Below, piece after piece: positions 9,629 through 19,251 of a stretch of DNA of 64,000 nt. This DNA is from Sandaracinobacteroides saxicola (GTDB lineage: Bacteria > Pseudomonadota > Alphaproteobacteria > Sphingomonadales > Sphingomonadaceae), in contig NZ_CP059851.1 of the NCBI RefSeq assembly GCF_014117445.1, positions 1,550,001-1,614,000 of the forward strand. The letters run 5' to 3'. The notes beneath the pieces are model-generated. The model was not told the origin of the DNA and ran no database searches. It worked only from the letters and a program-made list of their open reading frames with translations. A program made the translations under genes and the position numbers. Position 1 is the first letter of the stretch. Each line of letters opens with the position of its first letter.

Positions 9629-10242
9629 CAGGCGTGCGCGAACAGGTCGGTATCCGGCCAGCCCATCAGGTCGAGCCTGGCGCGCCAGGGCAGGAAATCG
9701 AACATTGCCTGTGCCACCTCGGTACGGCCGTCGCGCGCCAGCCGCTCAACCAGAATGGCGTGCATGCGGTGCAGGTAGCGGACATCGGAGGCGGCGTAGT
9801 CCTTCTGCGCTTCGCTCAGCGTTTCTGCTGCCCAATCAGAGCTTTGTTGTGCCTTGCTGATATCAACCGCCAGCAGTTCGCGGACAAGATCCTTCAATCC
9901 GTGGCGGTCGGTATAGGTGCGCACCAGCCTGCTCGCCACCTTGGTGCAGAACAGCGGTGCCGCGGTCACATGCAGATAATGGGCGATCACCGCCACATCG
10001 AAACGCGCGAAATGATATAGCTTCAACCGCGCTGGATCGGCCAGCACCGCCTGCAGGTTGGGGGCGTCATAGCCTGCCGGAAAGCGCACCAGATGCTCAT
10101 CCCCGCGCCCATCGGCAATCTGCAACAGGCACAGGCGGTCGCGCAGCGGGTTCAACCCCAATGTTTCGGTATCGACAGCCAGCGCGGCGCCCGGGGCGAA
10201 GATATCGGCGGGCAGATCACCCTCATGCAGATGGATCGTCAT
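9628..10242 (-). CDS. Ribonuclease D-type 3'-5' exonuclease (single exonuclease domain)
   Basis: A 204-residue DEDDy exonuclease. Exo I is ALAVDTETLGLN (Asp and Glu), Exo II is LYHFARFDVAVIA, and Exo III is YAASDVRYLHRM with the Tyr-x3-Asp signature. The protein lacks the HRDC domains of full-length E. coli RNase D, so it resembles the short alphaproteobacterial form. The start at 10242 yields MTIHLHEGDLP, a family-like N-terminus; upstream codons are open but unrelated. Its TGA overlaps the lptC ATG by one base, so it heads the lptC-lptA operon. Confidence 0.87.
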   Translation of the reverse strand: MTIHLHEGDLPADIFAPGAALAVDTETLGLNPLRDRLCLLQIADGRGDEHLVRFPAGYDAPNLQAVLADPARLKLYHFARFDVAVIAHYLHVTAAPLFCTKVASRLVRTYTDRHGLKDLVRELLAVDISKAQQSSDWAAETLSEAQKDYAASDVRYLHRMHAILVERLARDGRTEVAQAMFDFLPWRARLDLMGWPDTDLFAHA

Positions 10243-10274
10243 CCCGTCCTCATAGGCATGGCATGCGTGCGATG

Positions 10275-12398
10275 CTACCCCGGCCGATAGGGCGTTCCGC
10301 CCTGTGCCGCCAGGTCGCGCGCGTCGAACAGCACCGGCTTCCACTTCTCGGCGGCGAAAAGCCGGCTCTGGTCGGCATAATGTACGCTTTTCGGCCGCTC
10401 GATGGCGCTGCCGAACGGCTGGACGCTTTGCGACCGCACCCGCCCATCCGGATCCCATTCCACCAGCATGATGAAACTGTCACCATTGAACCCCGCCAGT
10501 CGGCCATCGGGCGTGCGCCGCCAGTAATAGGCCCGCAGGGCGTCCGGGCCACCGCTGATCGAAACATCGCTTTTCCCGCGGCGCACGCGCGCCAACTCGG
10601 CATAGGGCGGGTCGAGTCGCTGCCAGTTGCTTCTTAGAAAGGCGACAACATCCACCAGGGCGGCCCGCGGTTCGGGCAGGGGATCGCCACGATAGACCTT
10701 GCGCACGCCTTCGCCGATCAGCAGCGCCGCCAGCGAATCCGCTGATCCGATGCCGTCCAATGTCCAGTCCCAGGTCCGCAACAGGGCCTGGGCCGCGGCG
10801 ATGTCGCCATCTCTCGCAGCGTCCACACCCAGCAACTTCGCCATCCAAACGCCAGCCCACCCGCTGCGACTGTAGCCCTTGTCGAACTTGGTGCGAAGCA
10901 GCCGATCCCGGTCGATCGGGCCGGGGTCTGCCAGCAATTCGCCGAAGCGCCACGCCCGATTGGTCATATAGGTTTCGATGCCCAGTTCCGGCGCAAAGTC
11001 CGCCCGCCGCAGATTGCTGCCGGCGGCGGTCGCCACAAAAGGCGTATTGTTGCTGTTCGCCACCCAGCCCGGCACCGGATCGATCAGGGCCGGCACGGCG
11101 GTGAACGGCCGATAGCGCGTCCACAGCGTCTTCGACGTGTCGCCCGGCACGATGCCCCGCCAATCATAGCCAGGCGCACGGTCGGGGAATTTGGCATTGT
11201 AAAAAAACGCGATATGCCCGGCGGCATCGGCATAGACGAAATTCGTGGCGACCACCCCCTGCTTCGCCATCGCCGCGCGCCATTCGGCGAAATCGCGGGC
11301 CCGGTTGAGCCGGTAATATTGTTCGACATTGCCGCTTTCGCCCTGGCCCGCATAGCGTATCGCAAACTGCCCCTGTGGTGTTTCGAAGGCCGGGCCGTGG
11401 ATGCTTCGTTTCACGCGGTGCGGCACCGGCAGAACGAACGGTCCGAACCGCACCTTAAGCCAAAGCATTTTCGATTCGAACGCCACCCAACGCCCGTCGA
11501 GGCGATAGGCGCTGCCAGCGCCGTTCACCGTCAGGCGATAGACATCGATCAGATCGGGCCGGTTGACGGTATTGGCCCAACCCAGCGTGCGATTATGCCC
11601 CAGCAGCGGATAGGGCGCGCCGGGAAACAACGCGCCGGCGAAATCCCAGCCCTCCCCCGAATGCACCACCACCTCCCACCAGGCGACGGGGCCGGTCCAG
11701 GGCTGGTGCGAATTGACGATCAGTCGCGTCACGCCATCGCCGCTGCGGCGGCCCGTGACGGCAAAGGCATTGCTGCCTTTCATCTCGACAGGCCGGGTAT
11801 CGGTGCTGCTCTCGCCCGGCTTCACCGGCTCGGCATCGCGCGGCGGCAATCTTCCTTCGCTGAGGGGCGCCAGCACCCGGTCCAACCCAAAGAAAAAGGG
11901 CGACCGCAGCACGAACCCCGCCACCACATCCTCGCCGGTCACGGGAAACAGCTGCCGCAGGCGAACCTCGGCCGGATGCTGCGCTGCATAGTCATTCAGG
12001 CCCTGCGCATAGGCCAGGATCAGCGCACGCAGGTCAGCCGGAAGCTTTGGCCAATCACGCGTCGCCACCGCCCGCGCCCGGGTAAGCTCCAGCGCGACAT
12101 CCAGCTTCGCCCCCTCCGGCCCGAGCAGCGCGCCACTGCGCCCCCGCACGCTGGCAAACACCTCCTGCAGGGTGGTGAAATCATCCTCTGCATGCGCCCA
12201 GGCCAGTCCATAGCCGACATCGGCATCGCGACGCCCGACGATGTGCGGTACGCCATAACGATCGCGTGTGATGGTCACATCATAGGATTGGCGCGGCGCG
12301 GCCTCCGGTTGGGCAACGCTCAGCGGTTCCCACAGCATTGCCGCCAGCAACAGCCCCGCTACCGCTCCGCCCGCCCATCTCCAGCCCCGCCTGGCCAC
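10275..12398 (-). CDS. Penicillin acylase family (Ntn hydrolase) protein
   Basis: About 707 residues with an N-terminal membrane or signal segment. The alpha chain starts near VTITRDRYGVPHIVG. The autoprocessing site is MKGSNAFAV, where Ser209 would become the N-terminal nucleophile of the beta chain. NSHQPW follows shortly after, as in penicillin G acylase and acyl-homoserine-lactone acylases. The family hydrolyses amide bonds of beta-lactams, N-acyl homoserine lactones or related acyl amides, and the substrate here is not predictable. A GTG start at 12398 is preferred because AGGGAG lies six bases upstream; an ATG 57 bp further up is possible. The protein is probably periplasmic. Confidence 0.87.
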   Translation of the reverse strand: MARRGWRWAGGAVAGLLLAAMLWEPLSVAQPEAAPRQSYDVTITRDRYGVPHIVGRRDADVGYGLAWAHAEDDFTTLQEVFASVRGRSGALLGPEGAKLDVALELTRARAVATRDWPKLPADLRALILAYAQGLNDYAAQHPAEVRLRQLFPVTGEDVVAGFVLRSPFFFGLDRVLAPLSEGRLPPRDAEPVKPGESSTDTRPVEMKGSNAFAVTGRRSGDGVTRLIVNSHQPWTGPVAWWEVVVHSGEGWDFAGALFPGAPYPLLGHNRTLGWANTVNRPDLIDVYRLTVNGAGSAYRLDGRWVAFESKMLWLKVRFGPFVLPVPHRVKRSIHGPAFETPQGQFAIRYAGQGESGNVEQYYRLNRARDFAEWRAAMAKQGVVATNFVYADAAGHIAFFYNAKFPDRAPGYDWRGIVPGDTSKTLWTRYRPFTAVPALIDPVPGWVANSNNTPFVATAAGSNLRRADFAPELGIETYMTNRAWRFGELLADPGPIDRDRLLRTKFDKGYSRSGWAGVWMAKLLGVDAARDGDIAAAQALLRTWDWTLDGIGSADSLAALLIGEGVRKVYRGDPLPEPRAALVDVVAFLRSNWQRLDPPYAELARVRRGKSDVSISGGPDALRAYYWRRTPDGRLAGFNGDSFIMLVEWDPDGRVRSQSVQPFGSAIERPKSVHYADQSRLFAAEKWKPVLFDARDLAAQGGTPYRPG

Positions 12399-12499
12399 AT
12401 CGATCTCCCTTGTGCGGCAGCCTAGCATCACGGCAACAGCGGTCTGCATCGCCATTTCACCAGCTACCGCGCCCGCCCCGCCCTGCGCAGAAGCAGCGC

Positions 12500-13171
12500 A
12501 TGATCGACACTGCCCCCATGGCCGGCAACGCCAGCCGCGCCGTTCGCCCGAAAAATGCCGCCACGCTGATCCTCGTGCGCCGCGATGGTGAAAAGCATCG
12601 CATCCTGCTGGGCCGCCGCTCCGGCGGGCATGATTTCATGCCGAACAAATGGGTTTTCCCCGGCGGGCGCATCCATCCGTCCGACTATCGCGTTCCATTG
12701 GTTGACGATCTTTCGCCACGGACCATCGCCGATCTCGGCGAAACGCCACATTTTGCGCGTGCCCTGGCGCTTACCGCCATCCGCGAGTTGTTCGAGGAAA
12801 CCGGTCTCGTTCTGGGCACGCCATCGCCGCCATTTCACTCACGCGGCGAATGGCGTCATTTTCTCATGGGGCACCGGCCGCGGCTGGCCGACCTGCGTTT
12901 TATCGCCCGAGCGATCACGCCGCCCGCGCGTCACAAACGCTTCGATGCGCGCTTCTTCCTCGCCGATGCCGCGAACCTGACCAGCCTGTCCCCTGTCGGC
13001 AACGGTGAATTGGATCAGCTCGCCTGGTTCACACTTTCGGAATGTCGTGCCCTTGACCTGCCTACCGTCACCCGGGCAGTACTCGACACCGTGCAACAGC
13101 ATCTCCTCGGCACGCCAACGACCATCCCCTTCTGGCGCTGGACTCGCAATAACCCTCTGAGTGCACTATAG
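12500..13171 (+). CDS. Nudix hydrolase
   Basis: A 223-residue protein. The N-terminal strand carries ATLILVRRDGEKHRILLGRR, followed by MPNKWVFPGGR. The conserved half of the Nudix box is TAIRELFEETGL (about residues 95-106). The glycine-to-first-glutamate spacing of the canonical box is replaced by an insert (DLGETPHFARALAL), as in the NUDT19-like alphaproteobacterial branch. Substrates of that branch include CoA-type diphosphates, but this is inference. The ATG at 12500 or an in-frame one at 12518 could be used. It is divergent from the acylase gene. Confidence 0.83.
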   Translation: MIDTAPMAGNASRAVRPKNAATLILVRRDGEKHRILLGRRSGGHDFMPNKWVFPGGRIHPSDYRVPLVDDLSPRTIADLGETPHFARALALTAIRELFEETGLVLGTPSPPFHSRGEWRHFLMGHRPRLADLRFIARAITPPARHKRFDARFFLADAANLTSLSPVGNGELDQLAWFTLSECRALDLPTVTRAVLDTVQQHLLGTPTTIPFWRWTRNNPLSAL

Positions 13172-13310
13172 TTTTTGTCCATGATCATGCCGTGATCCGG
13201 TTGTTTGGACCATCCGCCCCCGCAACAGCACCGTCCATCGCGGAACACTTGCATCCCTGTCATGGCCGGGCGACCACACCGAAGAGCAGGGGGCGTGCAA
13301 GGAGTATCTG

Positions 13311-13583
13311 ATGCCTGTTCGCAAAACTTTCACGGTCGTCGGCGCCATGGCTGCCGTCTTCATCGTCGCTTCGCCAGCTTTGGCGGACCCCGGCAAAAAG
13401 AAGGACGGCACGTCACCGCCGGCAGAGGCGGCGCAAACCACCGCACCAGCGCCGCCGGCCGATCCGGCCGTGGTTCCGGCGACACCGACGCCGCCGGGCC
13501 AGCCGATGGTGACCCCGGCGCCCGACGCGACCGCGCCGACCCCGCCGGCCACCACGACGCCCCCGACCACCCCGCCGCAATAA
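13311..13583 (+). CDS. Small secreted Pro/Thr/Ala-rich protein of unknown function
   Basis: A 90-residue protein with a clean Sec signal peptide (MPVRKTFTVVGAMAAVFIVA, cleavage predicted after SPALA). The mature part is almost entirely low-complexity Pro, Thr and Ala, with a short basic stretch (DPGKKKDG) at its start. No catalytic or binding motif is visible. It may be a disordered periplasmic linker-like protein. AAGGAG lies upstream of the ATG, and a strong hairpin follows the stop, so it looks like a single-gene transcript. Low-complexity coding sequence in GC-rich DNA can be misleading, but signal peptide, ribosome site and terminator agree. Confidence 0.6.
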   Translation: MPVRKTFTVVGAMAAVFIVASPALADPGKKKDGTSPPAEAAQTTAPAPPADPAVVPATPTPPGQPMVTPAPDATAPTPPATTTPPTTPPQ

Positions 13584-13609
13584 CGCGGCCGATCTTTCGG
13601 GAAAGGAAC

Positions 13610-13637
13610 CGGGGCTGCCGCGCAAGCGGCAGCCCCG
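13610..13637. terminator. Bidirectional hairpin between the Pro-rich gene and metH
   Basis: A perfect 12-bp stem (13610-13621 with 13626-13637) closed by a GCAA tetraloop. It sits 26 bp after the stop of the small secreted protein gene and 5 bp beyond the stop of the convergent metH gene. Tails are only mildly T-rich (ATTGTT on the plus strand). It probably serves both genes. Confidence 0.8.
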
Positions 13638-13642
13638 ATTGT

Positions 13643-16246
13643 TCAGTCCAGATTTGGCCGCAGCCAGGCACGCGCCTGGTCCAGCTCAACCCCGCGGCGT
13701 GGGGCATAATCAAGCAATTGGTCTTCACCCACCCGCGCCACGCCGAAATAGGCCGCTTGCGGGTGGGCGAAATAGAAGCCGCTGACCGCCGCGGTGGGCC
13801 ACATGGCAAAGCTTTCCGTCAGCGAAATGCCCGTCGCCGCTTCGGCCGCCAACAAGTCGAACAGGAGCGGTTTCAAGCTGTGGTCTGGGCATGCCGGATA
13901 GCCTGGTGCCGGGCGGATGCCCTGATATTGTTCCCGGATCAGGCCCGCATGGTCGGGCGTTGCGTCCGGCTCATACCCCCATAGCTCGGTCCGCACCCGA
14001 AAATGCAATGCCTCGGCAAAGGCCTCTGCCAACCGATCAGCCAGCGCCTTCAACAGGATATCGCTGTAATCGTCGTGATTTGCGGAGAATTCCTGCAACT
14101 TGGCGTCAATCCCATGGCCGGTCGTGACCGCGAAACCCCCCAGCCAGTCCGCTTCGGGCGAAAGAAAGTCCGCCAGGCAAAGGTTCGCCCGGCCTTCCCG
14201 CTTCGCGACCTGTTGCCGAAGCATCGGCAACCGCGCGACCGGGTCGGCCCGCTTCGCGTCCGCATAGACCAATATGTCATCGCCGTCGCGACGCGCCGGC
14301 CAGATCGCCGCGACGCCCTTTGCCACCAGCCACTTTTCCGACACCAGCTTTTCCAGCATCGTCTGCGCATCCGCCCAGAGCGCCCGCGCGGATTCGCCGA
14401 CAACCGCATCGTCCAGGATCGCCGGATAGGTGCCGTGCAACTCCCACGCCCGGAAAAATGGCGTCCAGTCGATGAACGGCACCAATGCCTGCAGCGGATA
14501 GTCCTCGAAAGTGAACCGCCCCGTTTGCAGCGGAGGCACCGGCGGTTGCGCCGCCCAATCGATGCGAAAACCATTCTCCCGGGCGACGGACAGGGGCTGC
14601 AGGGCGCTCTCCCCGCCTTTGCGCTTCAAGCGAATGGTTTCATATTCCGCCTTGGTGTCACTCACATAATCGTCACATAACGTATCCGACGTCAGGGTCG
14701 ACGCCACGCCGACCGCGCGGCTGGCATCAAGCACATGCACCACGGGACCGTCATAGGCGGTATCAATGCGCAGTGCGGTATGGACCTTGCTGGTCGTCGC
14801 CCCACCAATCAACAGCGGCATCGTCATGCCCGCCCGCTGCATCTCGCTTGCGACAGTCACCATTTCGTCGAGTGATGGCGTGATCAGGCCCGAAAGGCCG
14901 ATCATGTCGGCGTTTTCCCGACGCGCCGTGTCCAGGATCGTCGCCCACGGTACCATCACGCCCAGGTCAATGACGTCGAAGTTGTTGCACTGGAGCACGA
15001 CGCCGACGATATTCTTGCCGATATCGTGCACATCGCCCTTCACGGTGGCCATCACGATGCGCCCCTTGGCCTTGGCCCCCTCCTCCTTCTCCGCTTCGAT
15101 ATAGGGCACCAGATGGGCCACGGCCTTTTTCATCACCCGCGCCGACTTCACCACCTGCGGCAGGAACATCTTGCCCGTCGCGAACAGGTCGCCCACCACA
15201 TTCATGCCCGCCATCAGCGGGCCTTCGATGACCTCGATCGGCCGGGCGAACATCTGTCGCGCCTCCTCGGCATCCTCGACGGCGAAGGCATCGATTCCCT
15301 TGACAAGCGCATGCTCCAGCCTCTTGTCGACGGACCATGACCGCCAGGCATCGGCTTCCTTTTCAATCACCTGTCCTTGGTTGCTGAAACGCCCGGACAA
15401 GGCGATCAGCCGGTCCGTAGCATCCGGCCGGCGCGCCAGCACGACATCCTCGCAGGCATCGCGCAGGTCCGGGTCGAGCAGGTCATAGACATCCAGTTGG
15501 CCGGCATTCACGATCGCCATGTCCAGTCCCGCAGGGATCGCATGGTACAAAAACACGCTGTGCATGGCGCGCCGCACGGCCTCATTGCCGCGGAACGCAA
15601 AGCTCAGGTTCGACAGGCCGCCGGAGATGCGCGCGTGCGGACAGCGCGCCTTGATCGCACGGCACGCCTCGATGAAATCCAGCGCATAGCGGTCATGCTC
15701 CTCGATCCCCGTCGCCACCGCGAAGATGTTCGGATCGAAGATGATGTCCGCGGGATTGGTGCCGTCCGCCACCAGCAGGTCATAGGCACGGGCGCAGATT
15801 TCCAGTTTCCGCGCGGCCGTATCGGCCTGGCCGGCCTCGTCAAAGGCCATCACCACCATGGCCGCGCCATAGCGCCGACAGGTGCGGGCCTGCACCAGGA
15901 AGGCCGCTTCGCCTTCCTTCATGCTGATGCTGTTCACCACCGCCTTGCCGGCCACGCATTTCAGCCCGGCTTCGATGATGGGGAATTTCGAGCTGTCGAT
16001 CATCAGCGGTACGCGGGCGATGTCAGGCTCGGCAGCCAGCAGCTTCAGAAAGGTGACCATCGCCGCCTCGCTGTCCAGAAGCCCTTCGTCCATGTTGACG
16101 TCGATGATCTGCGCGCCGGCCTCCACCTGCTCCCGCGCGACCTCCAGCGCGGTGGTGAAATCGCCGGCCATGATCAGCTTCTTGAACCGGGCCGAACCGG
16201 TCACATTGGTCCGTTCGCCGATGTTGATGAACCGTGCAGTGCTCAT
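13643..16246 (-). CDS. metH: Methionine synthase, folate/cobalamin/activation domains (split MetH, C-terminal part)
   Basis: An 867-residue protein that starts directly at the pterin-binding domain ([20 protein letters not shown]). It continues through the cap and B12-binding module, with the cobalamin His ligand in [12 protein letters not shown] near residue 395. It ends with the AdoMet-binding reactivation domain ([20 protein letters not shown]). It lacks the homocysteine-binding domain, which is encoded by the overlapping upstream gene. The two proteins together would transfer methyl from methyl-THF to homocysteine. The ATG at 16246 overlaps the partner's stop by four bases. It is the last gene of the methionine operon. 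Confidence 0.94.
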   Translation of the reverse strand: MSTARFINIGERTNVTGSARFKKLIMAGDFTTALEVAREQVEAGAQIIDVNMDEGLLDSEAAMVTFLKLLAAEPDIARVPLMIDSSKFPIIEAGLKCVAGKAVVNSISMKEGEAAFLVQARTCRRYGAAMVVMAFDEAGQADTAARKLEICARAYDLLVADGTNPADIIFDPNIFAVATGIEEHDRYALDFIEACRAIKARCPHARISGGLSNLSFAFRGNEAVRRAMHSVFLYHAIPAGLDMAIVNAGQLDVYDLLDPDLRDACEDVVLARRPDATDRLIALSGRFSNQGQVIEKEADAWRSWSVDKRLEHALVKGIDAFAVEDAEEARQMFARPIEVIEGPLMAGMNVVGDLFATGKMFLPQVVKSARVMKKAVAHLVPYIEAEKEEGAKAKGRIVMATVKGDVHDIGKNIVGVVLQCNNFDVIDLGVMVPWATILDTARRENADMIGLSGLITPSLDEMVTVASEMQRAGMTMPLLIGGATTSKVHTALRIDTAYDGPVVHVLDASRAVGVASTLTSDTLCDDYVSDTKAEYETIRLKRKGGESALQPLSVARENGFRIDWAAQPPVPPLQTGRFTFEDYPLQALVPFIDWTPFFRAWELHGTYPAILDDAVVGESARALWADAQTMLEKLVSEKWLVAKGVAAIWPARRDGDDILVYADAKRADPVARLPMLRQQVAKREGRANLCLADFLSPEADWLGGFAVTTGHGIDAKLQEFSANHDDYSDILLKALADRLAEAFAEALHFRVRTELWGYEPDATPDHAGLIREQYQGIRPAPGYPACPDHSLKPLLFDLLAAEAATGISLTESFAMWPTAAVSGFYFAHPQAAYFGVARVGEDQLLDYAPRRGVELDQARAWLRPNLD

Positions 16247-17286
16247 GCGAATGCAAACGCCTCCAGGCCGGACAGGCGCAACAGCGGCGCCGCCTCGGGT
16301 ATCTTGCGCGGCGGCAGGTCGCGGACCGCGTGTGCCATGGCGGCGATGTGCGCGGGCGTCGTGCCGCAACATCCGCCGATGGCATTGATCAACCCCTGCT
16401 CCGCCCAGTCACGGATCAATGCCGCCGTGGTTTCCGGAAGTTCATCATAGTCGCCGAACGCGTTGGGCAGCCCGGCGTTGGGATAGACCATCAAGGGCGC
16501 ATCGGCGAGCGCGCTCAAGGCCTGCACATGCGGTCGCAATTCGGTCGCGCCGAACGAGCAGTTCAAGCCGACCGTCACCGGTTTTGCGTGCATGACACTG
16601 GTCCAGAATGCTTCCACCGTCTGCCCGCTGAGATTGCGGCCGGCCAGATCGGTCAGTGTCATCGACAGCATCACCGGCACATCCACGCCGCGCGCCTCGC
16701 CGGCTTCCGCGGCGGCAAAAGCCGCGGCCTTGGCATTCAGCGTGTCGAACACGGTTTCGATCAGGATGAAATCCACGCCGCCGTCCAGCAGCGCATCGAT
16801 CTGCTCGCGATAGACGGCCTTGACTCCGTCGAAGTCCACCTCGCGAAAGCCGGGATCCTCCACCTTCGGCGAGAGCGACAACGTCTTGTTCGTTGGCCCC
16901 AAGGAACCAGCAACGAAACGATCAACCCCGTCGCGGGCGCGTGCCGCATCCACTTCGCCGCGGATGATGCGCGCCGCCGCCAGATTGATGTCCCGCACCC
17001 GGTTTTCCAGGCCATAGTCCGCCTGGCTGATGGCATTGGCGTTGAACGTGTTGGTGGCCAACAGCACCGCGCCCGCCTCAATATAGGCCCGGCAGACCCC
17101 GGCCACGTCATCGGGCCGCGTCAGGTTCAGGATGTCGTTGTTGCCCTTCTGGTCATGATTGACCGACAGGTTGCCACGGTAATCGGCCTCTCCCAGCCCC
17201 AACCCCTGAATGGCGGTACCATAAGGACCATCCTTTATGACGATGCCGGCCGCCAGCGCAGCCGCGAAACGTGCCCGGACGCTCAT
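16243..17286 (-). CDS. metH: Methionine synthase homocysteine-binding subunit (split MetH, N-terminal part)
   Basis: A 347-residue homocysteine S-methyltransferase domain. The start [14 protein letters not shown] and [19 protein letters not shown] match the MetH N-terminal domain. Zinc ligands are the Cys in VGLNCSFGA and the pair in [13 protein letters not shown]. As a separate polypeptide it must associate with the downstream folate/cobalamin protein. Split metH is known in Sphingomonadales, so this is not a frameshift: the two frames have separate starts with an ATGA-type four-base overlap. It also overlaps metF upstream by four bases. Confidence 0.92.
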   Translation of the reverse strand: MSVRARFAAALAAGIVIKDGPYGTAIQGLGLGEADYRGNLSVNHDQKGNNDILNLTRPDDVAGVCRAYIEAGAVLLATNTFNANAISQADYGLENRVRDINLAAARIIRGEVDAARARDGVDRFVAGSLGPTNKTLSLSPKVEDPGFREVDFDGVKAVYREQIDALLDGGVDFILIETVFDTLNAKAAAFAAAEAGEARGVDVPVMLSMTLTDLAGRNLSGQTVEAFWTSVMHAKPVTVGLNCSFGATELRPHVQALSALADAPLMVYPNAGLPNAFGDYDELPETTAALIRDWAEQGLINAIGGCCGTTPAHIAAMAHAVRDLPPRKIPEAAPLLRLSGLEAFAFA

Positions 17287-18224
17287 GCCGCCACCTGATT
17301 TTCAATGCTGTCGGCACGGACGCCCAACAGGTGACAGATCGCGAAAGCCAGCTCCGCCCGATTCAAAGTGTAGAAATGAAAATGCCGCACCCCCCCGGCA
17401 TAAAGCCGCCGCACCATTTCGGCAGCGATCGTCGCCGCCACCAGTTGGCGCGCTTCGGGATGCGCATCCAGCCCGTCGAACAACCGCCCCAGCCAGGCGG
17501 GAATCGAGGTGCCCACCATGCCCGCCATCCGCACCAGAGAGGCATAGTTGACCACCGGCATGATCCCGGGCGTCAGCTCCGCGGTGATGCCGGCCGCGGC
17601 CGCGCGGTCACGAAAACGGAAAAATGTCTCGGGTTCAAAAAAGAACTGGGTGATGGCGCGGGTGGCACCGGCATCCAGCTTGCGCTTCAGATGCGCCAGA
17701 TCGCTTGTCGCGTTGGCGGCTTCGGGATGCACCTCGGGATAGGCGCCGACCGACACCTCGAAGGGATGCCGCGCCACCAGTCCGGCGGTCAGCTCGGCGG
17801 CGTCGCGATAACCGTCCTCGGTCGGCGAAAAGCGCGCCTGCCCCCCCGGTGGGTCACCGCGCAGCGCCACCACATGACGCACACCGGCCTCCCAATATTG
17901 ATCGGCCACCGCATCAATCTCCCCGCGGGTGGCGTTCACGCAGGTCAGGTGCGCCGCAACGGGAATGGCGGTGGTGCGGGCAATCCGCTCCACCGTCCCG
18001 TGCGTGCGTTCGCGGGTTGATCCGCCGGCCCCATAGGTCACCGAAACAAAGCGGGGCCGCAGCGGCGCCAATGTTTCCACGCTGGCCCACAGCGTCGCCG
18101 CCATGGCCTCCGTCTTGGGCGGGAAGAACTCGAAACTCACGGCGATATCGCCCGGAACATCGGCAAACAGCGGCGCGTTGACCGCGCGCGCCGCCTCTCC
18201 CATCGCCGCCAGCGACAAGGTCAT
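17283..18224 (-). CDS. metF: 5,10-methylenetetrahydrofolate reductase MetF
   Basis: A 313-residue FAD-dependent TIM-barrel enzyme that makes 5-methyl-THF for methionine synthase. Family marks are VSFEFFPPKTEAM near residue 31, the PRFVSVTYGAGGSTRERT loop, HLTCVNATR, and ALRGDPPGGQARF. The ATG at 18224 forms a four-base overlap with the stop of the ArsR-methyltransferase gene. An upstream GTG is in frame but would lengthen the overlap. It supplies the methyl donor for the two metH genes that follow in the same operon. Confidence 0.94.
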   Translation of the reverse strand: MTLSLAAMGEAARAVNAPLFADVPGDIAVSFEFFPPKTEAMAATLWASVETLAPLRPRFVSVTYGAGGSTRERTHGTVERIARTTAIPVAAHLTCVNATRGEIDAVADQYWEAGVRHVVALRGDPPGGQARFSPTEDGYRDAAELTAGLVARHPFEVSVGAYPEVHPEAANATSDLAHLKRKLDAGATRAITQFFFEPETFFRFRDRAAAAGITAELTPGIMPVVNYASLVRMAGMVGTSIPAWLGRLFDGLDAHPEARQLVAATIAAEMVRRLYAGGVRHFHFYTLNRAELAFAICHLLGVRADSIENQVAA

Positions 18225-19144
18225 GATCTTGTTCCTTCCCACAGTTTCACGGTGAGCGACGGGCCGGCAAAGCTGCCCACCTCCCGGCCCGACAAGCCGG
18301 CCGCGGACATCCAGCGCAATATGGACTCGCTTTCGAATCCCAGGCGTATGTGCCGAAAGCGCGTCCGCAGTTCCTCCTGCTCGTGGGAGGCGAAGTCCAC
18401 CACCAGCAATCGTCCGCCCGCCGCCACGACGCGGGCGGCCTCGGCAATAATGGCCGCGGGATCGTCGGCAAAATGCAGCACGTGGTTCATCAGCAATGTA
18501 TCAAAGGTGCCGGACTCGAACGGCAGCGCACCCATATCCGCCTGCCGCACGCCCGCCGACGGGCTGCCGGCGGCATCCAGCGTTGCACGCGCCATGCGCA
18601 GCATGTCGGGGGAACGGTCGATTCCGATCGAACTGTCCGCCAGCGGCGCGATGCGCTCCAACATGCGGCCGGTGCCGGTGCCGACGTCCAGGAAGCGCCC
18701 AACCCTGCCCGCCTTGACCGCCGCCAGGATCGCCGCATCAACCTCGGTATCGGCACCCTGAAGCTGCCGCATATGATCCCATTCAGCGGCATTGTCGGCA
18801 AACCACTGGTCCGCCGCCTTCTGGCGCAGCTGGCGCACGGCGCTCAGCCGCTGCAATTCGACCGTGATGGTCTCTTTTCCCACAAGCAGCGCATCGATCA
18901 GCGCGTAAAGCGGCTCGAAGGCGACATTGGCGCCCAGGGAAACAAATACCCAGGCCCCTTCCTTCTGCCGCCGCACCAGCCCGGCCTCCGCCAGGATGCG
19001 CACATGGCGGGACACGCGCGGCTGCGATTGCCCCAGGATATCCGCCAGCTCGCCCATCGCCAGCTCGATGTCACGAAGCAACAGCATAATCTTCAGGCGC
19101 GTGGGATCCGCCAATGCCGACAGGATATCCAGTGCGCGCTGCAT
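18221..19144 (-). CDS. ArsR-family regulator fused to a SAM-dependent methyltransferase (SahR-like candidate)
   Basis: A 307-residue fusion. Residues 1-90 form a winged-helix ArsR domain (ALADPTRLKIMLLL, then LGQSQPRVSRHVRILAEAGL). Residues from about 140 form a class I methyltransferase with motif I FLDVGTGTGRMLERIAPLA. Neither part shows an arsenic-type cysteine metal site. As the first gene of the operon with metF and both metH genes, it is best read as a local sensor of SAM or SAH. SahR, an ArsR-type methionine-cycle regulator, is known in Proteobacteria; identity with SahR is inference. It probably binds the palindrome six bases upstream of its start. Confidence 0.85.
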   Translation of the reverse strand: MQRALDILSALADPTRLKIMLLLRDIELAMGELADILGQSQPRVSRHVRILAEAGLVRRQKEGAWVFVSLGANVAFEPLYALIDALLVGKETITVELQRLSAVRQLRQKAADQWFADNAAEWDHMRQLQGADTEVDAAILAAVKAGRVGRFLDVGTGTGRMLERIAPLADSSIGIDRSPDMLRMARATLDAAGSPSAGVRQADMGALPFESGTFDTLLMNHVLHFADDPAAIIAEAARVVAAGGRLLVVDFASHEQEELRTRFRHIRLGFESESILRWMSAAGLSGREVGSFAGPSLTVKLWEGTRS

Positions 19145-19149
19145 GTTTC

Positions 19150-19167
19150 AAGACTTAAACAAGTCTT
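19150..19167 (-). promoter_or_regulatory. Candidate operator of the methionine operon
   Basis: A perfect inverted repeat, AAGACTT-aaac-AAGTCTT, lies 6-23 bp upstream of the ArsR-methyltransferase ATG. The surrounding bases are AT-rich in otherwise GC-rich DNA, and a TTGACT hexamer lies just upstream on the transcribed strand. The position suits repression by the ArsR protein encoded by the first gene. This is inference from position and symmetry. Confidence 0.6.
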
Positions 19168-19251
19168 TATATCAAGTCAATGCAAGCGGCATGCCTGTCC
19201 TTGGCTTGCATCGTCCGGCGCATCGGCTTAGCGGGAGGGAAGAGGTTCGCG

